From assembly GCF_002980575.1 (NCBI RefSeq), contig NZ_PVBS01000001.1, forward strand, positions 1,302,001-1,366,000: a stretch of DNA of 64,000 nucleotides, read 5' to 3'. The stretch's first letter is position 1, and each line of letters starts with the position of its first letter. Shown here in pieces: positions 1 to 8,421 of the stretch. The position numbers and the translations under genes were made by a program. The notes below the pieces were generated by a model, which was given only the letters and a program-made list of their open reading frames with translations, was not told where the DNA came from and searched no databases. Origin of the DNA: Sphingobacterium gobiense (lineage in GTDB: Bacteria > Bacteroidota > Bacteroidia > Sphingobacteriales > Sphingobacteriaceae).

Positions 1-1
1 G

Positions 2-109
2 CAATTTACAAATCAAAAATTGATAATTCAAGATATCAAAAACGGACAAACACCTGCACTGCATTCTGTATTAGTTTTGCTTTGTAAGTATCACGAATCG
101 ATAAAGTAA
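2..109 (+). CDS. 3' end of an unrecognised CDS (partial)
   Basis: An open frame enters from the left edge and reads about 35 residues to a TAA at 107-109, ending HESIK. No domain can be named from so short a tail. The following 160 bases to the next gene contain no stronger frame. Confidence 0.35.
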   Translation, partial: QFTNQKLIIQDIKNGQTPALHSVLVLLCKYHESIK

Positions 110-269
110 ACATGAAAACAAAACAGTATAGACGAAAATTTGGGGTATTTCCGCATTAGCGGTATAGCAGATTATGCCTAGGTACTACGCGTATCGGACC
201 AACAGGCCGGGCATGCCTTCTAGCTTGTTATAGAACTAAATTTAAACAAATATTAAAAACAACTGCCTT

Positions 270-611
270 ATGAGCACTTTAAAAAAATACTGGCTACGTG
301 CTATTACAGCTTTCACTTTAGCTTTGGGTGTTATGTATTTTGCACAAGCCTTCGACAGAAAATCGGAAGAAAAAGAATCTACTAAAGTCACAACAGTCTT
401 TCACTATGTCGGCGACGACACATCCGAGGGTGCATTTGCGAATCCTGATAACTGGGAAGAGGGTTCCTCCCCCTCTACCATCCCTTGCGGTTCTGGACAA
501 AACAAGCCATGTGAAAAGTCAGCGACAGATAAAGATGAGTTAACGGATATGCTTGAGGGAAGAAGTAATTCAGACATCCTTAACGACCCTACTTTTAGCA
601 CTAGACAATAA
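270..611 (+). CDS. Small secreted DUF6520-like protein
   Basis: A 113-residue protein with a positively charged start (MSTLKKYWLR), a hydrophobic stretch to about residue 27 and AQA, which together look like a signal peptide. The mature part is acidic and has a paired-cysteine segment PCGSGQNKPC near residues 72-81, preceded by NPDNWEE. This layout resembles the DUF6520 family of small Bacteroidota exported proteins, whose function is unknown. It stands alone, followed at once by a strong terminator at 637-672, and converges on the SusD gene. The family call is by eye from the Cys pair and length. Confidence 0.6.
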   Translation: MSTLKKYWLRAITAFTLALGVMYFAQAFDRKSEEKESTKVTTVFHYVGDDTSEGAFANPDNWEEGSSPSTIPCGSGQNKPCEKSATDKDELTDMLEGRSNSDILNDPTFSTRQ

Positions 612-636
612 TAATTGGTAATAGGAGTTTATTGTG

Positions 637-672
637 GAAGAAGGGGCCTTACGGTCCCTTCTTTCGTTTTTT
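637..672 (+). terminator. Rho-independent terminator between convergent genes
   Basis: A 12-bp stem (637-648 with 653-664, one G-U pair) closes on the loop TTAC and is followed by TTTTTT at 667-672. It lies 26 bp after the DUF6520-like stop and touches the SusD stop codon, so it may serve both convergent units. Confidence 0.8.
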
Positions 673-2053
673 ATCGAGAATTTTGTTGAATACCACTGAT
701 CTCTATCACGTCTTCGGGCAGCGCTATTGCATAACGCTTATCGTTAGGCATAAGATTCAAGTTCTGCCCATTGATCGTACGATGGAGTGTTATCGAGGCC
801 CCATCTCTATTCAACCTTTTTATATCAGACCAGCGTAAACCTCTAAAAATTAATTCCTTTCTTCTTTCTGCCAATACCGTATTAAGCGCTATATGCTTAT
901 CTTGAAACTGGTATGGTTGATATGATTGTTTATTTAAACGATTGATCATCAAACGATTTAGCGTTAAAGCCGCTTTATCCACATCATCTAAACGAGCATA
1001 ACATTCGGCAGAAATCAACAACAATTCGGCTGTAGTTATTCCTGTAATAAGGCCACTGTGTCCCATATGTGTGCCCTTAAAAAGATAGTGACCTTCATTA
1101 TCCGCTCTAAAATAGACAGCCTTTCTGCGATCACCGTCCTGATACATGCCATAGAGATCTGGGTTTATTTTTGCGATATCTAGATTGTTGACCATATTAG
1201 ACCCATACATTCGCGTAAAAAACACAACTTCGCTACTAATTTGGTTTGTTACGGGGATTGGGAAACTTGCTTGCTCATCTAGGTCATTAAAGTCAATGAG
1301 ATTACTTTGAAAACTCAGTGACTGTTCGGCATTCTGTAGCGCCCTATCGTAGTCGCCCATAATTAGATATGCCCGAGCTAAAAGACCATGAGCCGCTGCT
1401 TGTGTCGGGAGTGCGGGAGAAATAGTCGATACAGGTAATATCGGGAGCGCTTCTGCCAAATCCTTCAATATCTGGTCGTATGTCTCTTGTACAGTAGCCC
1501 GAACTGACGGAAGATTCATATCTGGATCCAGCCGTATCACCATACCCAAATCACTTGCTGCTGTTTCCCGGTTATATACGGGAGCCCATATCTGTATCCC
1601 GTCGAGGTAACGAGCTGCTCTAAACACCAACGCCTGGCCTCTGATCTCATTAGCTCTGCGGTCCCTTAAATTATTTTCATCCAAACCCTTCAAAATAGAA
1701 TTAGAGACGTAAATACCTTTATAACAATGCCACCACTCATGACCACCCCCCGATAGAGACCGTGTTACATAATCAGGCATCCAACTATATAAGCGTTTAT
1801 CGCTCTCATAATATAAACTACTATAATCCTCATCCGTCAAATAAAAATCATCACTGCAAGCCTCGCCCATGGATGCAAAATCCGAGTTCACATAACCCCA
1901 GTCATTCAGTAAAGCTTTAAAGTCGTCTGCCGTAGTAGGTATCGCTAAACTTTTATCAGACTTCTCTTCCAGAAACTTGTTGCAGCCAGTCATCAAGATG
2001 ATGCCAAACGATAATGTTGCTACCGTATTCCATATCCTATTCATACCAATCAA
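671..2053 (-). CDS. RagB/SusD-family outer-membrane lipoprotein
   Basis: A 460-residue protein with a type II signal peptide; the lipobox cysteine is residue 24 (LMTGC), followed by NKFLEEKSDK, a typical start for SusD proteins. TPR-like helical text (AHGLLARAYLIMGDYDRAL) near residue 220 and the C-terminal ERRKELIFRGLRWSDIKRLN stretch are SusD/RagB hallmarks. Known role of the family: surface lipoprotein that binds a substrate (glycan, peptide or siderophore-like ligand) and caps its SusC transporter. The start lies 2 bp after the SusC stop, so it is the third gene of the operon. The substrate cannot be read from the sequence; no glycoside hydrolase is adjacent. Confidence 0.93.
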   Translation of the reverse strand: MIGMNRIWNTVATLSFGIILMTGCNKFLEEKSDKSLAIPTTADDFKALLNDWGYVNSDFASMGEACSDDFYLTDEDYSSLYYESDKRLYSWMPDYVTRSLSGGGHEWWHCYKGIYVSNSILKGLDENNLRDRRANEIRGQALVFRAARYLDGIQIWAPVYNRETAASDLGMVIRLDPDMNLPSVRATVQETYDQILKDLAEALPILPVSTISPALPTQAAAHGLLARAYLIMGDYDRALQNAEQSLSFQSNLIDFNDLDEQASFPIPVTNQISSEVVFFTRMYGSNMVNNLDIAKINPDLYGMYQDGDRRKAVYFRADNEGHYLFKGTHMGHSGLITGITTAELLLISAECYARLDDVDKAALTLNRLMINRLNKQSYQPYQFQDKHIALNTVLAERRKELIFRGLRWSDIKRLNRDGASITLHRTINGQNLNLMPNDKRYAIALPEDVIEISGIQQNSR

Positions 2054-2055
2054 TT

Positions 2056-5000
2056 TTAAATTTTAATTTTTATTCCAAATGACCAAGTTCTTGGAGTCAC
2101 CAACCTGTTCCTCCCCAAGCTAAAGTCTGGGTCAATTCCTGCTTTATTTGCTTTCCACAGTAACCCAACATTTTGCATGTTAAAATATAACTGTAAGCTA
2201 TTCCAGCTCTTTAACCTAGGAAGATCGTAGGCCAGTCTGATGTATTGTAGCCGGAGATGGTCGCCTTTCTCTACCAGTACACTCGAACCCTCATAAAACC
2301 TATCTCGGTTGTTATTCGTTGAATACAGATTAGCCGGAACGGATGTGATCCGTTCGTCACCAGGATTCTGCCACCTCATACTATAGTCGCTATGTCCTCG
2401 TCCGTTATTAAATAGATCCGTATAATTGATTGAAGATCTTCTAAACCAGTACCCCTGTTTGTAAGTTATTCCAACCTGTAAATTAAACGCCCCATATGAA
2501 AAAGCATTTAGAATATTTCCATATCTGGTAGGAATTGCTGACCCAAAATAGGCTAAATCTTCTTCTTTTGTACCTACCCCTACGATACTGGCGTAATCCT
2601 TACTGATCTCTCCGTTCAGCAGACCTTGTGCCTCGCCTGTAGCAGGATCCAGCCCTGCCCATTTATAAGCGTAAATTGCATATACCGGCTTACCCTCGAT
2701 ACCTGAAATTGGTGGCGCAGCGACATTGACATACTGTTGCGCCAATGTGCGTGGAAGGTGATATGATGTTATCGCGTCTTTATAAAGGCTAAAATTAACC
2801 ACGGTACGCCATTGAAACGTTGGCCGGTCAATATTTATGGTCGTCAACTCAACGTCCACACCATGTCCACGCATATTTGCCACGTTGCGTTGCATTGAAG
2901 GATTGATGCCTGTGGTTAAATCTATCGGCGCCTGTCCAAAGAGATTTTTGCCCCATTTCCGATAATACTCCACAGCCCCAGATAAACGGCTATTTTTCGT
3001 CCGGAAATCGATTGCAAGGTTCATCATCTTGGATGTTTCCCATTTCAACTGTGGGTTATAAAAGTTGGTGTAACGTGCGAACGGAATCCCGGTAAATACC
3101 GAAGGGTTTGCGTATGTAACTGTATTCACAGCTACCATCGATGGATCTACGTTTCCGCTAAAACCATAAGTACCTCTAACATTCAGATAAGGTATCAGGT
3201 CAGAGCGATAAAAGTTTTCATTTGAAAGCTTCCACGCTAAACCTGCCGACCAAAACGGATTCCACTGTTCATTGGTCTTTAATCCAAAAAGATTGGACGC
3301 ATCACGCCGCATACTAGCAGACACCGTATATCTGTTATCATAGCTATACGCCGCGTTGGCGAACTGGGATACGAACCGTGTATCCGTTTCTCCGATCGAC
3401 TGATTATTCTGAATGTAAGTAGCACCACCTGTGATGACATTGGGGTAGGTATGTCTGTAATCGATGTTTCCAACGGTCATATTATTGGCGTTATAACCAT
3501 AAAACCGATCCGTATATGATTGTCTATTGGCGCTTCGTACCTCTATGCCTGCTATTGCAGCGATATGACCTCGTCCAACCTCTTTATTATAATTGAGCCT
3601 TCCGCGGATATTGTTTGCTATTAAGGTTTGACTGCCTTTATCCAATATCGCACCTCTAGGCACGATATACTCAACCCCACCATTTTTGAATTGGGTGAAT
3701 CGGTTAATATAATCTCTTGCCATATAACTATCTTCATCGGCTAGCGTAGAGCTCAACGCGCCCTGTCGCTCATACTGGTAATTAAAACCAGCCGATAGTC
3801 CAGCAGTTATTTCATATTGAAGTTCCACCTTCCCTAACAGATCAGTAGCATTATTATTTCTGGATTGGTACTTCCAATCCGTTAAAGGGTAGTAACTCCA
3901 GTCCAGCAACTGACCATCTCCGAACGAATCCAAGAAGCTCTTTCTATTTCCCCTCGGAATGGCCAATGCATTTCCCGATTCATCGGCTATCTCCATATAT
4001 GGTAACAGGCTCGGCACATTTGTATAACCTTCCCGTCCTGATCTGTTCCTGGCTAGTGTATAATATAAATCCGTAGTAAGCGAAAGCTTATCCGTTATAT
4101 TATATGTGTTTTGGAACCTTAAATTGAGACGTTGGTAAGTACCTCCAAGCGACTGGACATCTCGGTCATATCCTATTGAAGATATCCAAGAAAAAGCGGG
4201 TGACCCACCAGAGGCACTCAGAAAATATTGTTGTGTGAAGGACGGCTTATATACATATCGGTCAAATTGATCACGTGTATCTATTGTTTTCCATTTGTCC
4301 ATCTGTGCAAACGCGTCTTCTTTTGACACCATACCTTGGTCAACCAGGTCCAATAAATCGACGACAGGACTAATTAATGGCTTACTTGCTGAATTTAACT
4401 TGCTTCGATAGAACCCCCTTCTATAGAGTTCCTGTTCCATCTCTACAAAATCTGACGCGGCCATCTGCGGTATATAATATAGATCTGGCCTTTCCCCAAT
4501 CATCAGCATGGAATTCAGATCGATGGTTGTCTCTTTGTTAAACGTCCCCTTTTTTGTCGTAATCACAATTACACCATTTGCGGCTCTAGCCCCCCAAATG
4601 CTGGAGGCTGCGGCATCCTTTAGGATCGTGATATTCTCCACAATATTGGGATTTATATTATTAATATCACCATCATACGGAAAATTGTCAACCACGATCA
4701 ACGGACTTTTCGGGCCGTTAATGGTACTAAGGCCACGGACCATCATCTGGGGTGCACCTTGGCTTCTGCCTGCATCCATTACCACGCTGTTGGCAATCGC
4801 TGGCAATCGCGATAAGATATCGGTGCCTACTTGCTGATTAAATAATTCACCGCTTACTGTTGCAAAAGAACCCGTAGAACGTTCTTTGGGGACATGCTGA
4901 TATCCAGTAGATATAATAACCTCTTCAATTTCAGAGACCTTAGCGTCCAGAATTATCAATAGCTCTCTTGCATTGGGATCAAAAGCTTTCATACGCTCTC

Positions 5001-5226
5001 GGTAACCAACATGTTGAAATACAAGGTTCCCAGAATCGTTTACGGTGATTAATTCGAATTTTCCAAGTTGATCTGTCATAACCCTCCGACCACTCTTCTG
5101 TTCGAGCACCGTTACGTTTGTTAGTCCATTATCCAAACTGTCCTTAACCACTCCTTTAATCAACACCTGCCCCTGTACGAATGTCATCATGATCATCATA
5201 CATCCTAGTAAAACTATACGCATCAT
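2056..5226 (-). CDS. SusC/RagA TonB-linked outer-membrane transporter
   Basis: A 1056-residue protein. It has a signal peptide ending near GQV, a carboxypeptidase-like regulatory domain (about residues 20-95, VLIKGVVKDSLDNGLTN), then a plug domain with the SusC signature: STGYQHVPKERSTGSF at about residues 105-120 and ILKDAAASSIWGARAANGVIVITTKKG at about 200-226. The rest is a long beta-barrel ending GIKIKI. Family role: TonB-dependent import of large nutrients through the outer membrane with SusD. Its ATG overlaps the TGA of the upstream redoxin (ATGA), so translation is coupled. No FecI/FecR sigma/anti-sigma pair is seen nearby. Confidence 0.95.
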   Translation of the reverse strand: MMRIVLLGCMMIMMTFVQGQVLIKGVVKDSLDNGLTNVTVLEQKSGRRVMTDQLGKFELITVNDSGNLVFQHVGYRERMKAFDPNARELLIILDAKVSEIEEVIISTGYQHVPKERSTGSFATVSGELFNQQVGTDILSRLPAIANSVVMDAGRSQGAPQMMVRGLSTINGPKSPLIVVDNFPYDGDINNINPNIVENITILKDAAASSIWGARAANGVIVITTKKGTFNKETTIDLNSMLMIGERPDLYYIPQMAASDFVEMEQELYRRGFYRSKLNSASKPLISPVVDLLDLVDQGMVSKEDAFAQMDKWKTIDTRDQFDRYVYKPSFTQQYFLSASGGSPAFSWISSIGYDRDVQSLGGTYQRLNLRFQNTYNITDKLSLTTDLYYTLARNRSGREGYTNVPSLLPYMEIADESGNALAIPRGNRKSFLDSFGDGQLLDWSYYPLTDWKYQSRNNNATDLLGKVELQYEITAGLSAGFNYQYERQGALSSTLADEDSYMARDYINRFTQFKNGGVEYIVPRGAILDKGSQTLIANNIRGRLNYNKEVGRGHIAAIAGIEVRSANRQSYTDRFYGYNANNMTVGNIDYRHTYPNVITGGATYIQNNQSIGETDTRFVSQFANAAYSYDNRYTVSASMRRDASNLFGLKTNEQWNPFWSAGLAWKLSNENFYRSDLIPYLNVRGTYGFSGNVDPSMVAVNTVTYANPSVFTGIPFARYTNFYNPQLKWETSKMMNLAIDFRTKNSRLSGAVEYYRKWGKNLFGQAPIDLTTGINPSMQRNVANMRGHGVDVELTTINIDRPTFQWRTVVNFSLYKDAITSYHLPRTLAQQYVNVAAPPISGIEGKPVYAIYAYKWAGLDPATGEAQGLLNGEISKDYASIVGVGTKEEDLAYFGSAIPTRYGNILNAFSYGAFNLQVGITYKQGYWFRRSSINYTDLFNNGRGHSDYSMRWQNPGDERITSVPANLYSTNNNRDRFYEGSSVLVEKGDHLRLQYIRLAYDLPRLKSWNSLQLYFNMQNVGLLWKANKAGIDPDFSLGRNRLVTPRTWSFGIKIKI

Positions 5227-5810
5227 AATTTTTCGTCAATAAAGGGTGCTACATACGATTGATCCAGAAGGTTCCTAAAGGTCTGAAGTTGAAAGATGTT
5301 TTGATCATTAATCCAAAAATAATTTGGATAGGCCGCCGGCGAAAACATTTGATCTAAGTACTCATCTTCTATAATTGAAATGAGATTTGGAAGCTGCAAA
5401 TTGCGAAAGACACCCCCTTGAATATAGCGTATTAGTTTCTCATGATCGTCTCTTGTCCTCTTGCTATTGACCATGATCACAGCCAAATCTTCTGGGTATT
5501 TTTCTTTAAAATAATTTATCTCTTTTTGATGCACAAGGCATTTCGTGCATCCTGTAAACCAAAAGTCTAAGACCAATATTTTCCCGCGGTGTTCTTCTAG
5601 CGTTTTTCGAACGGTATCTCCATTAATCAAGAAAAGGTGTTCTTTTGTCCAAAACTCATCTGGAACCCGATGCCCTACTTGCAAAGGCTTAATCTCAATT
5701 TGCCCTTCGGCAGTCCGCGATTCCGCGGACTGCGCCCAGGCTTCTGATAGATTAAACAACATGAAACATAAGAATCCCAAACAAAGGATTCTTATGTTCT
5801 TCAATGCCAT
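5223..5810 (-). CDS. TlpA-like thiol-disulfide redoxin, exported
   Basis: 195 residues starting at MALKNIRIL. The frame stays open upstream to 6509, but that extension only reads through the repeat arrays, so the start at 5810 is chosen: it has an AAGGAG Shine-Dalgarno (mRNA sense) at 5824-5829 and opens a signal peptide cut near AWAQS. A thioredoxin-fold CxxC sits at residues 88-91 (FTGCTKC) after VLDFWF, typical of TlpA/ResA proteins that pass electrons in the periplasm. First gene of the redoxin-SusC-SusD operon; it overlaps SusC by ATGA. Redoxins of this kind often accompany SusCD pairs in Sphingobacteriaceae, with a role that is unclear. Confidence 0.88.
   Translation of the reverse strand: MALKNIRILCLGFLCFMLFNLSEAWAQSAESRTAEGQIEIKPLQVGHRVPDEFWTKEHLFLINGDTVRKTLEEHRGKILVLDFWFTGCTKCLVHQKEINYFKEKYPEDLAVIMVNSKRTRDDHEKLIRYIQGGVFRNLQLPNLISIIEDEYLDQMFSPAAYPNYFWINDQNIFQLQTFRNLLDQSYVAPFIDEKL
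5765..5798 (-). promoter_or_regulatory. 13-bp perfect hairpin inside the redoxin signal-peptide codons
   Basis: AACATAAGAATCC (5765-5777) and GGATTCTTATGTT (5786-5798) are exact reverse complements with an 8-base loop. They fall about 12-45 bases after the redoxin start codon, within codons for the signal peptide. A stem this perfect so near a start could limit ribosome entry; this role is inference. Confidence 0.5.
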
Positions 5811-5867
5811 TAAAGAAAATAATCTCCTTGAAAACCAAATCAATGCCAACACAAAAGGCATTGATTT
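5801..5867 (-). promoter_or_regulatory. Leader hairpin with alternative pairing to the redoxin start codon
   Basis: Arms AAATCAATGCC (5837-5847) and GGCATTGATTT (5857-5867) form an 11-bp perfect stem with a 9-base loop just upstream of the redoxin Shine-Dalgarno. TCAATGCCA recurs at 5801-5809, covering the start codon. In the mRNA the TCAATGCC made from 5857-5864 can therefore pair either with its own hairpin partner or with the GGCATTGA that begins in the ATG. That is the geometry of a two-state leader, but no ligand or proof is available. Confidence 0.45.
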
Positions 5868-5887
5868 GTTCTTCGTTGCCTCTACCC

Positions 5888-6054
5888 CTACTATTCCTCT
5901 ACGGTTACTGTACTGCTGATCTACGCCAGAGGTACATGCGTTTAGTAGGTCAGTAGTAGATCTCCAGTAGCTTCTTAGTAGATCTTCAGTACCTTTTCGG
6001 TACACTTCCCGTACACTAACGGTACACTCGCGGTACATTAACGGTACTTCAGCT
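5888..6054. repeat. Array of GTA/CTA motifs at 11-bp steps
   Basis: The trinucleotide GTA (or CTA) recurs at 5888, 5899, 5910, 5921 and 5932, then after one 13-bp step at 5945, 5956, 5967, 5978, 5989, 6000, 6011, 6022, 6033 and 6044. The first units after 5945 read GTAG, the later ones GTAC, while the other eight bases vary. All frames stay open across it, which creates spurious reading frames. It lies in the presumed leader of the redoxin-SusCD operon. Confidence 0.8.
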
Positions 6055-6055
6055 A

Positions 6056-6078
6056 TTTTACGCAAACGTTGCGTAAAA
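6056..6078. repeat. 10-bp perfect inverted repeat TTTTACGCAA
   Basis: TTTTACGCAA (6056-6065), spacer ACG, then TTGCGTAAAA (6069-6078). It sits exactly between the two 11-bp-period arrays and could be an operator or a short hairpin. Confidence 0.6.
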
Positions 6079-6157
6079 GGTACTACATCCTTACTGCATC
6101 TATACTTGATCCCCGCTTTAAGGATGCCCAAAAAACGGTAAAAAGCCAGCCTGTTTC

Positions 6158-6377
6158 TTCGGGTGCTGTTCGGGTGTCCTTCGGGAGCGCTTCGAGTCCG
6201 CTTCGGGACTGGTTCGGGACAACTTCGGTAATCCTTCGGATGTTCTTCGGGTGTTCTTCGGGTGGTACCCGAACAGCACTCGAACACTTCCCGAACAGCA
6301 CCCGAACAAGTGTCGAACAAATGCCGAGGATATGTCGAAGAACATTCGACAAATTCTCGAACGGTTGCCGATGGCAA
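6158..6377. repeat. Inverted array of 11-bp units, TTCGGG then CCCGAAC
   Basis: Ten TTCGG-type cores start at 6158, 6169, 6180, 6191, 6202, 6213, 6224, 6235, 6246 and 6257, exactly 11 bp apart. After the KpnI-like centre GGTACC, ten CCCGAAC-type cores start at 6268, 6279, 6290, 6301, 6312, 6323, 6334, 6345, 6356 and 6367, again 11 bp apart and drifting outward. The halves stay in register, so a transcript could fold into an imperfect hairpin of about 100 pairs with one conserved core per turn. The variable five-base linkers pair only partly. Confidence 0.85.
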
Positions 6378-6509
6378 GGCAACAGCCTTTCTTCCTACTG
6401 GATGGGTCAAAATTTTGGATAATCGAGGTGGTTTTTCTTTCCGGAAACTGACTTCTCCTTCGCGTTGGCTAAAGGCCAGTCCTCTCCCACCCTTGTAAAA
6501 ATTGTTCAT

Positions 6510-7121
6510 TTTTCGAGGTTTTAAGGGTGTGGCCTAGAGGTTCTGCTATTTTCTATTCTTCGCTACTTCTCTTTTGTGGCTAAACCTAGTTTAGACCACA
6601 CACAGTTAGTGAAATGTTTTTAGAAATGATGCGAACGATACGAGGTTTCATATTGGTTTTATGATTCGGTTTTGCGCTGTCGCATCTATGGAAAAGCCAA
6701 AAAATGGCTACGCAAACCGATCTAATCGGGTGGCGAAATTAAGTTTTTGTAAAGTTTTTTCTTTTGGACCATACTCGTTACTTATATAACGAGTCCTGAT
6801 GGCTAGCAGCTTCTTTTGATACATGTGGGCCTGCACACCGTGGCTACTTTTCAGTTCTCACGCCTTACGTAACACGGATTTACAGCAGGCCCACATCTAC
6901 CATACGCGTACAAATATACACATAACCGTGAAGATGTGGGTGTTTATACTGCTGCCCTGCGTTACGGCGTGAGAATGTAGCCGCAAGACTCTAAGTTTAA
7001 CACCTTTTCTACAGAAAACTAATATTGTTTTCTACACAAATCAAAGATAGGTATTTCATATCTAAAAATCAAATTATTTAAGACACTTATGATAAAAGAA
7101 ACTAATCCCGTCATTTAAAAT
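6510..7121. other. Intergenic region with nested inverted repeats, no gene seen
   Basis: About 600 bp without a convincing frame. Inside it ATGTGGGCCTGC (6823-6834) and GCAGGCCCACAT (6885-6896) form a 12-bp perfect inverted repeat, and AGATGTGGGTG recurs near 6932. The block GGCTAC..TTCTCACGCC..GTAAC (about 6842-6873) is echoed in reverse as GTTACGGCGTGAGAATGTAGCC (about 6960-6982). This looks like a structured RNA or an old element end; neither could be decided. Confidence 0.5.
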
Positions 7122-7715
7122 ATGGAAAAAAAGACATGGTATTTATCACCTATTGAACTCTTTATTATAACTACAATAAGATCTATACGACTTGAACTAG
7201 GCATAACTGGTGAGGAGATATCCACTTTTCTCAAAAAAAACCCAAAATATATTGGGCATATAGAAAGCAATGCCCACAACGGTAAATACAGCGATGAGGT
7301 TTTGAGCAACGTAGCAATATACATAACAGAAAAAGCCAAAGAAAAACAAAAAGAACTCATTGATAATAATGATATTACTGTTATAAAAACAGAATATACT
7401 ATTCACGACTTTTATCCTGTTGAAATACTTAGTGACGAAAAAATAATAAAAAAGATCGACCCGATTCCAACTGGATCAGGTCCCACTGGTACAATTAACG
7501 CATTAATTGAGGCGACAAATTTCTTTAGAAAAGCTAAAACTTTAGCAGAAGTCGTGGCCAAAGCAAACAAAGTACAAGACCAAAACTGGGAGGCTAGCAA
7601 TTTCACACAAGTATTAGAAAATGCTGTCAAAGGCAAAAACAAACGCTTGGAGGTAATCCTTAATGATAGCGGCTTAAATACCTACATCCTACCAAAAAAG
7701 CAGAAGAAGGTTTAG
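7122..7715 (+). CDS. Helix-turn-helix protein, function unknown
   Basis: 197 residues. Residues about 12-50 (LFIITTIRSIRLELGITGEE, then ISTFLKKNPKYIGHIE) look like an XRE-type helix-turn-helix of the kind found in regulators. The middle has a glycine-rich turn (PTGSGPTGTI) and the C-terminus is basic (PKKQKKV). The first gene of a plus-strand cluster; the next HTH protein begins 37 bp later. A DNA-binding regulator of the following genes is a reasonable inference, but no domain beyond the HTH is recognised. Confidence 0.65.
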   Translation: MEKKTWYLSPIELFIITTIRSIRLELGITGEEISTFLKKNPKYIGHIESNAHNGKYSDEVLSNVAIYITEKAKEKQKELIDNNDITVIKTEYTIHDFYPVEILSDEKIIKKIDPIPTGSGPTGTINALIEATNFFRKAKTLAEVVAKANKVQDQNWEASNFTQVLENAVKGKNKRLEVILNDSGLNTYILPKKQKKV

Positions 7716-7723
7716 TATATTTG
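7716..7723 (+). promoter_or_regulatory. Possible Bacteroidota -7 box TATATTTG
   Basis: TATATTTG matches the TAnnTTTG -7 consensus exactly and lies 30 bp before the ATG at 7753. No clear TTG sits about 19 bp upstream, so it is only a weak internal promoter candidate. Confidence 0.3.
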
Positions 7724-7737
7724 TAAACAACAGCAAT

Positions 7738-8421
7738 TTGTTGACCGATAATATGCAAGCCCATTTAGAGTTTAAAGAAATACAGATAACAGCAATGCCA
7801 GAAATAGAGGTTGAGAAAATGCTCAATGTGCTTGCGCTGAGAAAGCGAAAGCGTTACAGCCAGTTTGAGTTATCGTTTCTCATGGGGCAACGTGATTTTT
7901 ACGTCCGCGATGTAGAGAATCTAGCCCATACCTTGATTTATACAATCCCTTTTAATAATATATTCCGGCAGATTTTTAACTGCGGTATCCAAGCCATCGT
8001 TCCAGACGTTAATGAAAAGCCTAGCTATAAGATTCGTATATCAGAGGCAGCGGACGAGAATGGTAATATCCTGTACAGAGTTGAGAAACAGATCGAGGGT
8101 CACGATTGGGAACTTATCAGTGAATTTGGGACGGAAGACAAAGATTTGCTTCTCGAATTCGAAGAACCTATCGATATAGTCTCGGAAGAACGGATTAGTA
8201 ATTGGGTACTGGACAAGATAGAATCCGGTTACTTTGACATAGCAAAGAATGCTTTGCAGATTTTCAATGATTGCCAAGCGGAATTAACCGGGACAGTGCG
8301 GCCATTGTTTTTAGCCAATGCGCTGAAAGCGTGCAATGGCACAAAGGGTCTTCCGAAGCTTAATAAAAAGAAGGATGGGGAGGCGAGGTTTGTTTATATC
8401 AAAGAAAAAATCAAATTATGA
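7738..8421 (+). CDS. Second HTH-like protein, function unknown
   Basis: 227 residues from a TTG at 7738; the ATG at 7753 (MQAHLEFK) is the likelier start. Residues about 30-65 (LRKRKRYSQFELSFLMGQRD) have the look of an HTH segment like that of the upstream protein, followed by an acidic central part and a basic lysine-rich tail. The stop overlaps the next start as ATGA, so it is coupled to 8418-9191. The two HTH proteins share layout rather than obvious sequence. No function is recognised. Confidence 0.6.
   Translation: MLTDNMQAHLEFKEIQITAMPEIEVEKMLNVLALRKRKRYSQFELSFLMGQRDFYVRDVENLAHTLIYTIPFNNIFRQIFNCGIQAIVPDVNEKPSYKIRISEAADENGNILYRVEKQIEGHDWELISEFGTEDKDLLLEFEEPIDIVSEERISNWVLDKIESGYFDIAKNALQIFNDCQAELTGTVRPLFLANALKACNGTKGLPKLNKKKDGEARFVYIKEKIKL

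Noticed and set aside
5811..6509. N-terminal extension of the redoxin frame and several other frames rich in Arg/Pro/Glu and Ser/Thr repeats on both strands
   Set aside because: They arise because 11-bp units (33 bp = 11 codons) leave all frames open; sense in several frames at once, none with a signal peptide or known domain.
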